From contig JAHFPO010000030.1 in assembly GCA_023266695.1 (NCBI GenBank), positions 1-17,054 on the forward strand: a stretch of 17,054 nucleotides of DNA, given 5' to 3'. Positions within the stretch are counted from its first letter, which is position 1. Every line of letters starts with the position of its first letter. The notes beneath the pieces were generated by a model. It ran no database searches, was not told the DNA's origin, and saw only the letters and a program-made list of their open reading frames with translations. Source of the DNA: Hyphomicrobiales bacterium. Its GTDB lineage: Bacteria > Pseudomonadota > Alphaproteobacteria > Rhizobiales > Xanthobacteraceae. This document shows, piece after piece, positions 1 to 7,576 of the stretch. The position numbers were made by a program, and so were the translations under genes.

Positions 1-1
1 G

Positions 2-922
2 GCGAACCAGATCAAGAAACATGCGGCGATCTTCGCGAAGATCGAGCAGCAATGGGGAGTCCCGGCGCCGGTGATCGTCGCCTTCTGGGGCTTGGAAAGC
101 GATTTCGGCGGCAATATGGGTAAAGAGCAAACGTTGCGTTCGCTCACGACCCTTGCTCATGACTGCCGACGCCCGGAGCTTTTTCGTCAACAATTGTTGG
201 CCGCGCTGCGCATCATCGAGCGCGGCGATCTGTCGCCATCGGAGATGATCGGCTCATGGGCGGGCGAGCTCGGTCAGACGCAATTCCTGCCCACGCATTA
301 TTACGATTTCGGAGTCGACTACGACGGCGATGGTCGCCGCAATCTGTTGCGTAGCGTGCCGGACGTTTTGGCTTCGACCGCCAATTACATCGCCCATCTC
401 GGCTGGCGGCGTGGCGAGCTCTGGCTGCAGGAGGTGCGCGTGCCCGCCAGACTGCCGTGGGACCAGGCCGACCTCGAGATCCGTCATCCGCGCTCCCAGT
501 GGGCGAGTTGGGGCGTGACGTTGGCCGACGGCAGGCCGTTGCCGCCCGGCGATATGACGGCCTCGCTGCTCCTGCCGATGGGGCGGTTTGGACCGGCTTT
601 CCTCGCCTATCCCAACTTCCAGGTTTATCTGAAGTGGAACCAGTCGCTGGTCTACTCGACGAGCGCGGCCTATTTCGCCGCGCGGCTTGCCGGCGCGCCG
701 GCGATGCAGCGCCCGAGCGGGGCAGTGCCGGGCTTGAGCTTCGAGCAAAGCCGGGAACTGCAGCAGCTACTGGCACGACGCGGCTACGATGTCGGCAAGA
801 TCGACGGCATCCTGGGCCAGAAGACCCGCGTAGCGGTGAAGGCGATGCAGATGAAGTTCGGTCTTGCCGCCGACTCCTATCCGACCGCCGATTTGCTCGA
901 ACAGTTGCGCGGCGGGAGATGA
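2..922 (+). CDS. Lytic murein transglycosylase (MltB type) with C-terminal peptidoglycan-binding domain, 5' partial
   Basis: This is the C-terminal 306 residues of a periplasmic enzyme that cleaves the glycan strands of peptidoglycan and leaves 1,6-anhydro ends. The frame is open from the left edge, so the start and any signal peptide lie outside the window. The sequence FWGLESDFGG holds the likely catalytic Glu (residue 32 of the visible part). GSWAGELGQTQF (about 84-95) followed by VDYDGDGRRN is the conserved MltB-family core. After a linker, residues about 246-303 form a PG_binding_1 domain (RRGYDVGKIDGILGQKTR). The domain order matches the membrane-bound MltB-like transglycosylases common in alphaproteobacteria. 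The TGA stop is 3 bases before the nitrilase start, so the two are probably co-transcribed, although no functional link between them is known to me. Confidence 0.93.
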   Translation, partial: ANQIKKHAAIFAKIEQQWGVPAPVIVAFWGLESDFGGNMGKEQTLRSLTTLAHDCRRPELFRQQLLAALRIIERGDLSPSEMIGSWAGELGQTQFLPTHYYDFGVDYDGDGRRNLLRSVPDVLASTANYIAHLGWRRGELWLQEVRVPARLPWDQADLEIRHPRSQWASWGVTLADGRPLPPGDMTASLLLPMGRFGPAFLAYPNFQVYLKWNQSLVYSTSAAYFAARLAGAPAMQRPSGAVPGLSFEQSRELQQLLARRGYDVGKIDGILGQKTRVAVKAMQMKFGLAADSYPTADLLEQLRGGR

Positions 923-925
923 AGG

Positions 926-1879
926 ATGAAATCGGTCCGGGCGGCGGTGGTGCAAAATTCCGCGGTCGTGTTCGATCGTGAGGCGACGCTGGAGAAGGTG
1001 GCCCGTCTTGCGCGCGAGGCGAAATCCCAGGGAGCCGAATTGGTGGTTTTCCCCGAGGCGTTCGTCTCGGCCTATCCCAAGGGTCTCGGTTTTGGTGCGG
1101 TCGTGGGCAGTCGTACTCCATCCGGGCGGGAGGACTTCCGGCGCTACTTCGAAAGTGCCGTCGACGTGCCAGGTCCGGCCACGCAACGTCTCGAAGAAAT
1201 CGCCGGCAGCTTCGGCGTCCATCTCGTCATCGGCGTGATCGAACGCGATGGCGGCACGCTCTATTGCACCGTGCTCTTCTTCTCGCCCGAGGGGCGCCTC
1301 TTGGGCAAGCACCGCAAGCTGATGCCGACCGCTTCGGAGCGCCTGGTGTGGGGCTATGGCGACGGCTCGACTTTGCCGGTGTTCGATACCGCACTCGGCC
1401 GGCTCGGCGCCGTGATCTGTTGGGAGAACTACATGCCGCTCTTGCGCACCGCGATGTATGCCAAGGGGATCGAGCTTTATTGTGCGCCAACGGCCGACGA
1501 CCGGGACACCTGGCTCGCGACCATGCAGCATGTGGCGCTGGAGGGGCGCTGCTTCGTGCTCTCCGCCTGTCAATTTCTTCTGCGCAGCGATTGCCCCGAC
1601 GACTATGCCGCACTCCAGGGCAACGATCCCGACACGGTGTTGATGCGCGGCGGCAGCTGCATCATCGGGCCGCTCGGTCAGGTCATTGCGGGTCCGGTGT
1701 TCAATCAAAGCCAGATTCTGGTTGCCGACCTCGACATGGGTGAAATCGCGCGCGGCAAATATGATTTCGACGTCGTCGGGCATTATGCACGGCCCGATAT
1801 CTTCCAGCTCCACGTCGATGAGCGCGCGACGCTGCCGGTCGTGTTTCGGTCGGGGGCGATCGAGCCGCGCGATGGGTAG
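926..1879 (+). CDS. Nitrilase (carbon-nitrogen hydrolase superfamily)
   Basis: A 317-residue member of the nitrilase branch of the carbon-nitrogen hydrolases. These cytoplasmic enzymes hydrolyse a nitrile to a carboxylic acid and ammonia through a cysteine thioester. The full catalytic triad is visible: Glu44 in FPEAF, Lys131 in HRKLMPT and Cys165 in ICWENYMP. The CWEN context around the cysteine is typical of true nitrilases and cyanide-degrading relatives rather than amidases or N-carbamoylases. The length is slightly short for characterised nitrilases (about 330-370), mainly because the C-terminal tail is short. The ATG is preceded by a purine-rich GGGAGATGAAGG segment that overlaps the upstream stop region, which suggests translational coupling to the transglycosylase. 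The natural substrate (aliphatic, aromatic or arylaceto-nitrile) cannot be read from sequence. Confidence 0.92.
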   Translation: MKSVRAAVVQNSAVVFDREATLEKVARLAREAKSQGAELVVFPEAFVSAYPKGLGFGAVVGSRTPSGREDFRRYFESAVDVPGPATQRLEEIAGSFGVHLVIGVIERDGGTLYCTVLFFSPEGRLLGKHRKLMPTASERLVWGYGDGSTLPVFDTALGRLGAVICWENYMPLLRTAMYAKGIELYCAPTADDRDTWLATMQHVALEGRCFVLSACQFLLRSDCPDDYAALQGNDPDTVLMRGGSCIIGPLGQVIAGPVFNQSQILVADLDMGEIARGKYDFDVVGHYARPDIFQLHVDERATLPVVFRSGAIEPRDG

Positions 1880-1967
1880 GATTGATCCGAAAACAGAAGA
1901 CCTCGCTCGCGCGTGGCTCGAATTGCATCCGCACCATTGGAACAATTTGGCCGCGGAAGCAGTCTGA
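1872..1967 (+). CDS. Possible 31-codon ORF overlapping the nitrilase stop
   Basis: The ATG at 1872 overlaps the nitrilase stop in GATGGGTAG, a geometry used for termination-reinitiation. The frame encodes 31 residues and ends at TGA 1965-1967. The product is rich in Trp and His (WLELHPHHW near the middle) and looks more protein-like than the shadow frame upstream of its ATG. There is no good Shine-Dalgarno sequence of its own and I recognise no family. It may be a chance ORF. From its end to the ccmH stop at 2045 (about 77 bases) I see no gene and no convincing hairpin. Confidence 0.2.
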   Translation: MGRIDPKTEDLARAWLELHPHHWNNLAAEAV

Positions 1968-2044
1968 TGTGAACCGGTCTCCGACGGATGATTTCTCCGA
2001 TCAAGTTCGAAAAACGGGGAATTTCCGCGATCTCATGCAGATCA

Positions 2045-2512
2045 TTATTCGTTAGGTGAATTCACGAGTTTGCCTAGCCGCGCCCGTTCGGCCGAGGTGA
2101 GTGCTACGTCCGTCTCTCCGGTCTTTCGTTGCCGCCGGACAAGAACGATGAGACCGAAAGCGCCGATCAACACCACGGCCGCCGGCAGCAGCCACAAAAG
2201 CGCGGTTTGCAAACTGAACCGTGGTTTGAGCAATACGAATTCGCCGTAACGGGCAGTCAGAAAGTCGAGAATCTGCCGGTCGTTATCACCCGCCTTCAAA
2301 CGCTCGCGCACAAGAATACGCAAGTCACGGGCGAGGGGCGCATCCGAATCATCAATTGATTGATTCTGGCACACCATGCAGCGCAATTCACGCGAGAGAT
2401 CGCGCGCGCGCGCCTCAAGTTGCTGATCGGACAACACCTCATCGGGCTGCACGGCAAAGACGGGCGTCGCGGTGGCCAGCGTGAGGAGCAGTACGAGCGG
2501 GAGCAATCGCAT
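2045..2512 (-). CDS. ccmH: Cytochrome c maturation protein CcmH (CycL)
   Basis: A 155-residue periplasm-facing thiol protein of System I cytochrome c maturation. It takes part in reducing the CXXCH cysteines of apocytochrome c and works with CcmF and CcmI in heme ligation. The sequence shows an N-terminal signal peptide (cleavage near residue 20), then the diagnostic LRCMVCQNQS motif with Cys45 and Cys48, and a C-terminal membrane segment (about 103-125) followed by a basic tail. The length is that of the short, single-domain CcmH/CycL form; the CycH-like half is the separate ccmI gene upstream. It is the last gene of the operon. Its ATG is 3 bases after the ccmF stop, so translation is probably coupled. 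Confidence 0.96.
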   Translation of the reverse strand: MRLLPLVLLLTLATATPVFAVQPDEVLSDQQLEARARDLSRELRCMVCQNQSIDDSDAPLARDLRILVRERLKAGDNDRQILDFLTARYGEFVLLKPRFSLQTALLWLLPAAVVLIGAFGLIVLVRRQRKTGETDVALTSAERARLGKLVNSPNE

Positions 2513-2515
2513 TGG

Positions 2516-4498
2516 TCACTCCGCCGGCTGCAACGCGGTTTTCGGCGTCGCCGGTCTTGGCGCCCCGACACGCAGCCGTCGATCGGAAAGCGAAAGCGCG
2601 CCGCCGAGTGCCATCACCACCGTGCCGAGCCAGATCAGCAGCACCAGCGGCTTGTGATAAAGTCTGACCGCGATCGAACCATCGGGGTTGGGATCTCCGA
2701 GCGAGAGATAGAGCTGGCTCAGGCCTCGCGTCATCAAGGCGGCTTCCGTCGTCGAAGTGTCGCGCGAGGGGAAACTGCGCTTGGATGGTTCCAGAATCCC
2801 GATGACCACGCCGCCGCTGCGCACGGTGAATTTCGCCGCGAGCTCGCGGTAATTCGGCCCACCGCGCTGCATAATGCCATCGAAGGTCAAATCATAGCCG
2901 CGGATCGATACCGTCTGCGTGGGGTTCATGGCCTCGATCCGCTCCGCGCCCCATTGCGTTTCGAACACGATGCCAAGCAGCGTGACGCCGAGTCCGAAAT
3001 GCGCGAGCGCGGTACCCCAGACCGAGCGTGCAAGTCCCCTTGCGCGAAGCAACGACAATGCCGCGGGCACGCGGAACAAGCTCGTCCGCTCGGCAAGATC
3101 GGTGATTGCGCCCACCATCACGTAGAACGCCAGCCCGATCATAAAGGGTGCCAACAGCGATCCTCCACCCGCGATCGCGAATGTCACGGCTATCGCGATC
3201 ACCGCGGTCGCGAGCGCGCCCAGCAGTCTTTGCGCCACGCCGTAGAGGTCGCCCCGTTTCCAGGCCATCAACGGTCCGAACGGCACAACCACGAGCAGCG
3301 GAATGAAGAGCGGCGCGAAGGTCGCATTGAAGAACGGCGCGCCGACCGAAATCTTGGCGCCGGTCAGTGTTTCGAGCGCGAGCGGATAGAGCGTGCCGAT
3401 GAAGACCGTGGCACAGGCCGACGTCAGGAACAGATTGTTGAAGATGAGCGCGCCTTCGCGCGAGATCGGCGCGAACAGCCCGCCTTGCTTGAGCATCCGC
3501 GCACGCCAGGCAAAGAGCGCCAGGCCTCCACCGATGAAAGCGGTGAGAATTGCGAGAATGAACACGCCGCGCGTCGGATCGGTGGCAAAGGCGTGAACCG
3601 AAGTCAGTACGCCCGAGCGCACCAGAAAAGTGCCGATGAGCGACAACGAGAAGGCAAGGATGGCGAGCAGGATCGTCCAGACTTTCAGCGCATTGCGCTT
3701 TTCCATCACCACCGCCGAATGCAGGAGGGCGGTGCCGGCAAGCCACGGCATGAAGGACGCATTCTCGACCGGGTCCCAGAACCACCAGCCGCCCCAGCCG
3801 AGCTCGTAATAGGCCCAGTACGAGCCCATGGCGATGCCGAGCGTGAGGCAAATCCAGGCGGCGAGCGTCCAAGGCCGCACCCAGCGCGCCCAGGCGGCGT
3901 CGATTCTCCCCTCGATCAGCGCGGCGATGGCGAAGGAGAACGTGATCGATAAACCGACATAGCCGAGATAGAGCAGCGGCGGGTGGATGGCGAGACCGAT
4001 GTCCTGCAGAATCGGGTTGAGGTCGCGGCCTTCGAGCGGCGCATTCTGCAGCCGCAGGAACGGGTTCGAGGTGACGAGAATGAAGAGATAGAATGCCGCC
4101 GCTATCCACGACTGCACGCCCAGCACATTGGCCTTCAGCGTCAGGGGCAGATTGGCGCCGAAGATCGCAACAAGCGTACCGAACAACGACAGGATGAGGA
4201 CCCAGAGCAACATCGAGCCCTCATGATTCCCCCATACGCTGGTAATCTTGTAAACAAGCGGCATCGCCGAGTGGGAATTCTCGAACACATTGACGACCGA
4301 AAAATCGGAAATGACGTAGCAGAGGGTCAGCGCCGTGAAGGCGATGGCGACGAAGGCGAATTGCGCGAGCGCGGTCGTCCCGGCAACCCCCATCAGGACA
4401 GGATCCCGGCTGCGGGCGCCGACAATCGGGACAATGCCCTGGATCAAGGCGAGGCCCAACGCCAGCACCAGAGCGTAATGACCGAGTTCAGCGATCAT
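2516..4498 (-). CDS. ccmF: Heme lyase subunit CcmF (CycK)
   Basis: A 660-residue polytopic inner-membrane protein that receives heme from holo-CcmE and attaches it to apocytochrome c in the periplasm. The tryptophan-rich periplasmic WWD signature is at residues 235-246 (WGGWWFWDPVEN). Histidines expected to ligand heme are present at His172 (IHPPLLY), His260 (ALLHS) and His302 (VHAF). A conserved VWGNHEGSMLLW segment lies near 88-99. Many hydrophobic spans and the full family length (about 650) are present, with no frameshift. The ATG lies 13 bases after the ccmE stop; the Shine-Dalgarno match is weak (GCGGAC), so coupling to ccmE is likely. Long open frames on the opposite strand here are GC-rich shadows. 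Confidence 0.97.
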   Translation of the reverse strand: MIAELGHYALVLALGLALIQGIVPIVGARSRDPVLMGVAGTTALAQFAFVAIAFTALTLCYVISDFSVVNVFENSHSAMPLVYKITSVWGNHEGSMLLWVLILSLFGTLVAIFGANLPLTLKANVLGVQSWIAAAFYLFILVTSNPFLRLQNAPLEGRDLNPILQDIGLAIHPPLLYLGYVGLSITFSFAIAALIEGRIDAAWARWVRPWTLAAWICLTLGIAMGSYWAYYELGWGGWWFWDPVENASFMPWLAGTALLHSAVVMEKRNALKVWTILLAILAFSLSLIGTFLVRSGVLTSVHAFATDPTRGVFILAILTAFIGGGLALFAWRARMLKQGGLFAPISREGALIFNNLFLTSACATVFIGTLYPLALETLTGAKISVGAPFFNATFAPLFIPLLVVVPFGPLMAWKRGDLYGVAQRLLGALATAVIAIAVTFAIAGGGSLLAPFMIGLAFYVMVGAITDLAERTSLFRVPAALSLLRARGLARSVWGTALAHFGLGVTLLGIVFETQWGAERIEAMNPTQTVSIRGYDLTFDGIMQRGGPNYRELAAKFTVRSGGVVIGILEPSKRSFPSRDTSTTEAALMTRGLSQLYLSLGDPNPDGSIAVRLYHKPLVLLIWLGTVVMALGGALSLSDRRLRVGAPRPATPKTALQPAE

Positions 4499-4511
4499 TG
4501 TCCGCGCTCAC

Positions 4512-4988
4512 TCACTGCGGTCTGACCGGGCCGGCTGCGCCGGTCCTCTTCCCGGAATCCTCGTTCCAGTGACCCTGCCTCTTCAAGGCGTCGGCCACCT
4601 CCCGCGGCATGTATTTCTCATCATGCTTGGCCAGGATGGTGTCGGCCCTGAACGTGCCCGCGGAATCGAGTGCGCCTTCGGCGACCACTCCCTGTCCTTC
4701 GCGGAAAAGATCCGGAACGCCTCCCCGATACGTAACCGGGATCTCGCGGTTGCCGTCCGTGACTTCAAAACGGATCAGCAGATTGTCGCCGCGTATCAGG
4801 CTTCCGGGCTTGACGAGGCCGCCGAGGCGAATGCGGGTGCCGGCTGCTACCCGCTTCTCGATGACGTCGGTCGGGGAATTGAAGAACACGATCGACTCTT
4901 TCAACGCGGACAGGACCAAAGCCGCGGCCAGCCCCAGTACCCCGAGACTGACGCCGATCAAGGCAAGGCGCCGCTGCTTGCGCGTCAT
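4512..4988 (-). CDS. ccmE: Heme chaperone CcmE (CycJ)
   Basis: A 158-residue membrane-anchored periplasmic heme chaperone. It binds heme covalently through a histidine and hands it to CcmF. A single N-terminal anchor (about residues 7-28) follows a basic MTRKQRR start. The OB-fold body includes IRLGGLVKPGS and FEVTDG. The heme-attachment motif is AKHDEKYMP, with His122 as the covalent ligand and Tyr126 as the conserved neighbour. Length and motif match the standard His-type CcmE, not the archaeal-type Cys variant. It lies between ccmI (25 bases upstream) and ccmF (13 bases downstream) on the same strand. Confidence 0.97.
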   Translation of the reverse strand: MTRKQRRLALIGVSLGVLGLAAALVLSALKESIVFFNSPTDVIEKRVAAGTRIRLGGLVKPGSLIRGDNLLIRFEVTDGNREIPVTYRGGVPDLFREGQGVVAEGALDSAGTFRADTILAKHDEKYMPREVADALKRQGHWNEDSGKRTGAAGPVRPQ

Positions 4989-5013
4989 CTTCTCCTCATC
5001 TCCGGCGTTCAGC

Positions 5014-6153
5014 TCAGCCTTCGAGACCGAACGCTTTCATCGCCTCGTCGAGTCGCCGCACCTTGTCGGGCTCGCCGGCAAGGGCGCGGCGGGCATCGGC
5101 GGCTGCGGCACGCGCCTTGTCGGTTTCACCAAGCACCTTATAGGATCGCACAAGTCTGAGCCAACCATCGAGATCGGACCCGTCGGTTTTCAGGCGTTCG
5201 ACCAGGCGATCGACCATGCCGCGTATCATCGCGGTTTGTTGCTCGGGCGGGAGCTTGGCGGCCGCCTCCATGTCCTGAGCGCTGGGGCCGGGCGCACCAG
5301 CGGCCGGCTTGTTGTCAACCGGCTTGCCTTCCGCCTGGGCGAGCGCCTCGCGCACGAACCCGACCCAATGGGCGTCCGCTGGCGCCCTGGCAATGAGGTC
5401 GCGCCAGATTTTCGCGGCTTCCTCGCGCCGTCCATCTTGTTCGGCGGCAAGCCCCAGGTAATAACGCGCGCTCGCCGCATTGGCGTCGATCGCCACGGCG
5501 CGATCGAAGGCGGCCTTGGCCTCGGCGGTGACAATGCCGTTGGCGGCGGCGATCAGCGCCTCGCCGAGATTGGCCTCGCGCTCGGCGCTTTGGCCGAGGA
5601 GCCGCAGCACATTGCGCCACGCCTTGACTGCGTCGTCGAAGCGGCCGGATTGCAAATAGATCGGCGCCAGTACCTCCCAGCCGCGGCCATCCTCCGGATT
5701 GCGCTCGAGATGGGCCTCGACCCGGGCCACCATCCCTTCGATCGAGCGCTGTTCGGGCGGAGTATTCAGACGATACGCCAACGGCTCGGTGAGAATTCCG
5801 GGCGATCCGAGTGAAAGATAAAAACCACCTGCGCCCACCGGCAGCAACAGCAGCGCTGCTACCGCCACGGCGCGGCGGCGCCGCACCGCCGGCTTTCCAT
5901 CGCTGACGGATTGCGCGACTTCAGCGCTGTCGGCGGCGGCCAGGAGACGGCGTGAGACTTCCACGCGCGCCGCTTCAGTCTCCGCCTTGCCGATGAGGCC
6001 GGCCGCCCGGTCGCGCTCGATTTCATCGAGCTGGTCGTGATAGACCGCGACATCGCTCCCGGAGCGAACGGCAATGTCCCGCCGCCGCAGCGGCCAGAGC
6101 ACGGCGAAAACCGCCGCCGCCGTCATCAGCGTGAACACTGTCCAAAACGTCAT
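5014..6153 (-). CDS. ccmI: Cytochrome c biogenesis protein CcmI (CycH), TPR-containing
   Basis: A 379-residue inner-membrane protein that binds the C-terminus of apocytochrome c and brings it to the CcmF/CcmH ligation complex. The N-terminus has a first membrane span (about 4-22) and a cytoplasmic loop with the family motif VYHDQLDEIERDRAAGLI. A second span follows (about 95-115), then a periplasmic region with tetratricopeptide-like helices (GWEVLAPIYLQSGRFDDAVKAW and AARYYLGLAAEQDGRREEA segments). It is the first gene of the ccmIEFH operon. The ATG sits at the centre of the 12-base palindrome ACGTCATGACGT. I found no strong Shine-Dalgarno or sigma-70 promoter just upstream, so transcription might start at or before the tRNA gene 84 bases upstream. 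Confidence 0.95.
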   Translation of the reverse strand: MTFWTVFTLMTAAAVFAVLWPLRRRDIAVRSGSDVAVYHDQLDEIERDRAAGLIGKAETEAARVEVSRRLLAAADSAEVAQSVSDGKPAVRRRRAVAVAALLLLPVGAGGFYLSLGSPGILTEPLAYRLNTPPEQRSIEGMVARVEAHLERNPEDGRGWEVLAPIYLQSGRFDDAVKAWRNVLRLLGQSAEREANLGEALIAAANGIVTAEAKAAFDRAVAIDANAASARYYLGLAAEQDGRREEAAKIWRDLIARAPADAHWVGFVREALAQAEGKPVDNKPAAGAPGPSAQDMEAAAKLPPEQQTAMIRGMVDRLVERLKTDGSDLDGWLRLVRSYKVLGETDKARAAAADARRALAGEPDKVRRLDEAMKAFGLEG

Positions 6154-6160
6154 GACGTCA
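6147..6160. repeat. Overlapping palindromes at the ccmI start codon
   Basis: ACGTCATGACGT (6147-6158) is a perfect 12-base palindrome centred on the ccmI ATG, and TGACGTCA (6153-6160) overlaps it. This could be an operator or a small RNA structure that hides the start codon, or it may be chance. No protein is known to me to bind here. Confidence 0.25.
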
Positions 6161-6237
6161 AATTCATCAGCTTGAATGCGACATCCCGGTGGCGACGCAG
6201 TCGGCCGGGGAGGTCGCGCCTTTCACGGAAGAAGTCT

Positions 6238-6314
<77 letters not shown>

Positions 6315-6343
6315 GCCGGTGCCGGGCACGCCCGGGCCTGCCG

Positions 6344-6372
6344 GATATGGAATCGACCTGAATCCCTGTCAA
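6344..6372 (-). promoter_or_regulatory. Sigma-70-type promoter of the tRNA-Met gene
   Basis: On the minus strand a perfect -35 box TTGACA (6367-6372) is followed by a 17-base spacer and a -10-like CATATC (6344-6349). The predicted start is about 7 bases further on, near 6337, giving a leader of roughly 20-25 bases before the mature tRNA 5' end. The GC-rich stretch after the -10 is typical of stringently controlled stable-RNA promoters. Confidence 0.55.
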
Positions 6373-6379
6373 GGCGAGT

Positions 6380-6404
6380 GCCGCAGCCTTAAGCAGGCTG
6401 CGGC
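6380..6404 (-). terminator. Terminator-like hairpin after the substrate-binding protein gene
   Basis: A perfect 9-base stem, GCCGCAGCC (6380-6388) and GGCTGCGGC (6396-6404), surrounds a 7-base loop. It lies 27 bases after the stop of the binding-protein gene, between that gene and the tRNA promoter. No U-tract follows it on either strand, so it may act weakly as an intrinsic terminator, stabilise the 3' end, or be assisted by Rho. Confidence 0.45.
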
Positions 6405-6431
6405 GTTCCGCCCGGGGCCAGAAGCGAGATC

Positions 6432-7436
6432 TCAGCCGCCGGCTCCGGCTAGCGCCTCGGGGAAGAACATGTCCTTCCAGTCCGCCGGCGGATTCTTCAG
6501 CTGGCCGGTCTTGGCCATGAAGCTGACGAAGGACTGGATGCCCGAGACTTTGGTTGTGTACTGGATCGCGGGGTCGGAAAGGATCTCGGTCAGCTCGTCG
6601 ACCGGCGTCTTGTCGCCGCTGGCCTTGAGATAGATTCCCGCCGCGCGCTTCTTATCGGCATTGATGAAGTCAGTGGCCTCTTTCAGTGCGGAGAGGAAGG
6701 CGCCATAGAGCTTCGGATTCTCGGTACGGAACTTGGAGGTTGCCGCGATCACATTGAAGGAGAGCCCGCCCTGGAACAGGTCGGTGCTGGTGAGGATTCG
6801 GCGGATATTCGGATTCTTCATCTGCCGGTATTGGAACGGCGCCGAGGAGAAATTGGCGACAATCTCGGTGGAGCCGGAGAGCATCGCGGCGGTGGCATCG
6901 GGATGCGCCATCGACACGGTGAGATGGTCGAGCTTGCCGAATTGATCGTCGCCGAACTCCTTCGCTGCCGCCATCTGCAGGATGATCGCCTGCATCGATA
7001 CTTTCACGGCCGGCATGGCGATCTTGTGATTGTCCTTGAAGTCCTTGAGCGACTTGATCGAGGGATCGCGCACCATGAGCATCAGCGGCGACACATTGAA
7101 ACCGGTCGCGGCTTTGACGTCGAATATGCCTTTGGTCTTCGACCAGATGGTGATGATGCCGGGAATGCCAAGGCAGACGAAATCGACCGAGCCGGAAATG
7201 AGCGCGTCGTTCATCACGTCACTGGAGCGGAATTGATTGAATTCGACGGTGATGTCGCCGAGACCCGCCGCCTTGGCGTGCTTCTCGATCATCTTCTGGT
7301 CTTCCATCACGAAGAATTGCATGTAGGCGATGCCGAACTGCTTGGCGACGCGCAGCGTGTTCGCCTCGGCGCGGGCCTCAGGCGGCGAAGCGAATAGTCC
7401 GGCGAGCACTGCAAACACAGCAAAAATGCGAAACAT
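6432..7436 (-). CDS. ABC transporter periplasmic substrate-binding protein, NitT/TauT (NMT1/SsuA-like) family
   Basis: A 334-residue secreted binding protein that would capture a small solute and deliver it to the ATPase/permease encoded divergently. A signal peptide with hydrophobic core FAVFAVLAGLFA ends in ARA near residue 23. The mature protein begins with LRVAKQFGIAYMQFFV and continues with GSVDFVCLGIPGIITIW and LDHLTVSMAHPDATAAML, a pattern typical of the NMT1/TauA/SsuA fold. The Shine-Dalgarno sequence GGAGGAAG lies just before the ATG. Members of this fold bind sulfonates, nitrate, pyrimidine precursors, aromatic acids and others, so the ligand cannot be assigned. Splitting the binding protein from its membrane partners onto the opposite strand implies control from the shared 140-base intergenic region. 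Confidence 0.9.
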   Translation of the reverse strand: MFRIFAVFAVLAGLFASPPEARAEANTLRVAKQFGIAYMQFFVMEDQKMIEKHAKAAGLGDITVEFNQFRSSDVMNDALISGSVDFVCLGIPGIITIWSKTKGIFDVKAATGFNVSPLMLMVRDPSIKSLKDFKDNHKIAMPAVKVSMQAIILQMAAAKEFGDDQFGKLDHLTVSMAHPDATAAMLSGSTEIVANFSSAPFQYRQMKNPNIRRILTSTDLFQGGLSFNVIAATSKFRTENPKLYGAFLSALKEATDFINADKKRAAGIYLKASGDKTPVDELTEILSDPAIQYTTKVSGIQSFVSFMAKTGQLKNPPADWKDMFFPEALAGAGG

Positions 7437-7500
7437 TTCTTCCTCCCTGGGCCCGCCATTGCGTGGGTGATCGCGGCGGGTCGGTTCTCTTGAGTAGACG

Positions 7501-7528
7501 ATACTACAATGGCTAGGCTCTCAGACAA
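7501..7528 (-). promoter_or_regulatory. Weak sigma-70-like promoter for the substrate-binding protein gene
   Basis: On the minus strand TTGTCT (7523-7528) and TAGTAT (7501-7506) are separated by 16 bases, each matching four of six consensus positions. On the plus strand TTGAGT (7490-7495) and TAGGCT (7514-7519) with an 18-base spacer could serve the divergent operon. The two candidates overlap, so a regulator bound here could affect both directions. Confidence 0.3.
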
Positions 7529-7576
7529 CCGGAGAAGCTCGACCATAACGAGCAGCCGGATCGGGGAGGGGAAGGC

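Noticed and set aside
767..1945. 392-codon minus-strand open frame opposite the nitrilase
   Set aside because: It is antisense to a nitrilase with an intact catalytic triad, and its composition is that of a shadow frame.
2360..3952. 530-codon plus-strand open frame opposite ccmF
   Set aside because: It is rich in Arg, Glu, Gln and His with no recognisable domain, and lies wholly antisense to the clear ccmF gene; it is a GC-driven shadow.
6153..6160. TGACGTCA as a eukaryotic-type CRE site
   Set aside because: CREB-type factors do not occur in bacteria; only the palindrome itself is recorded.
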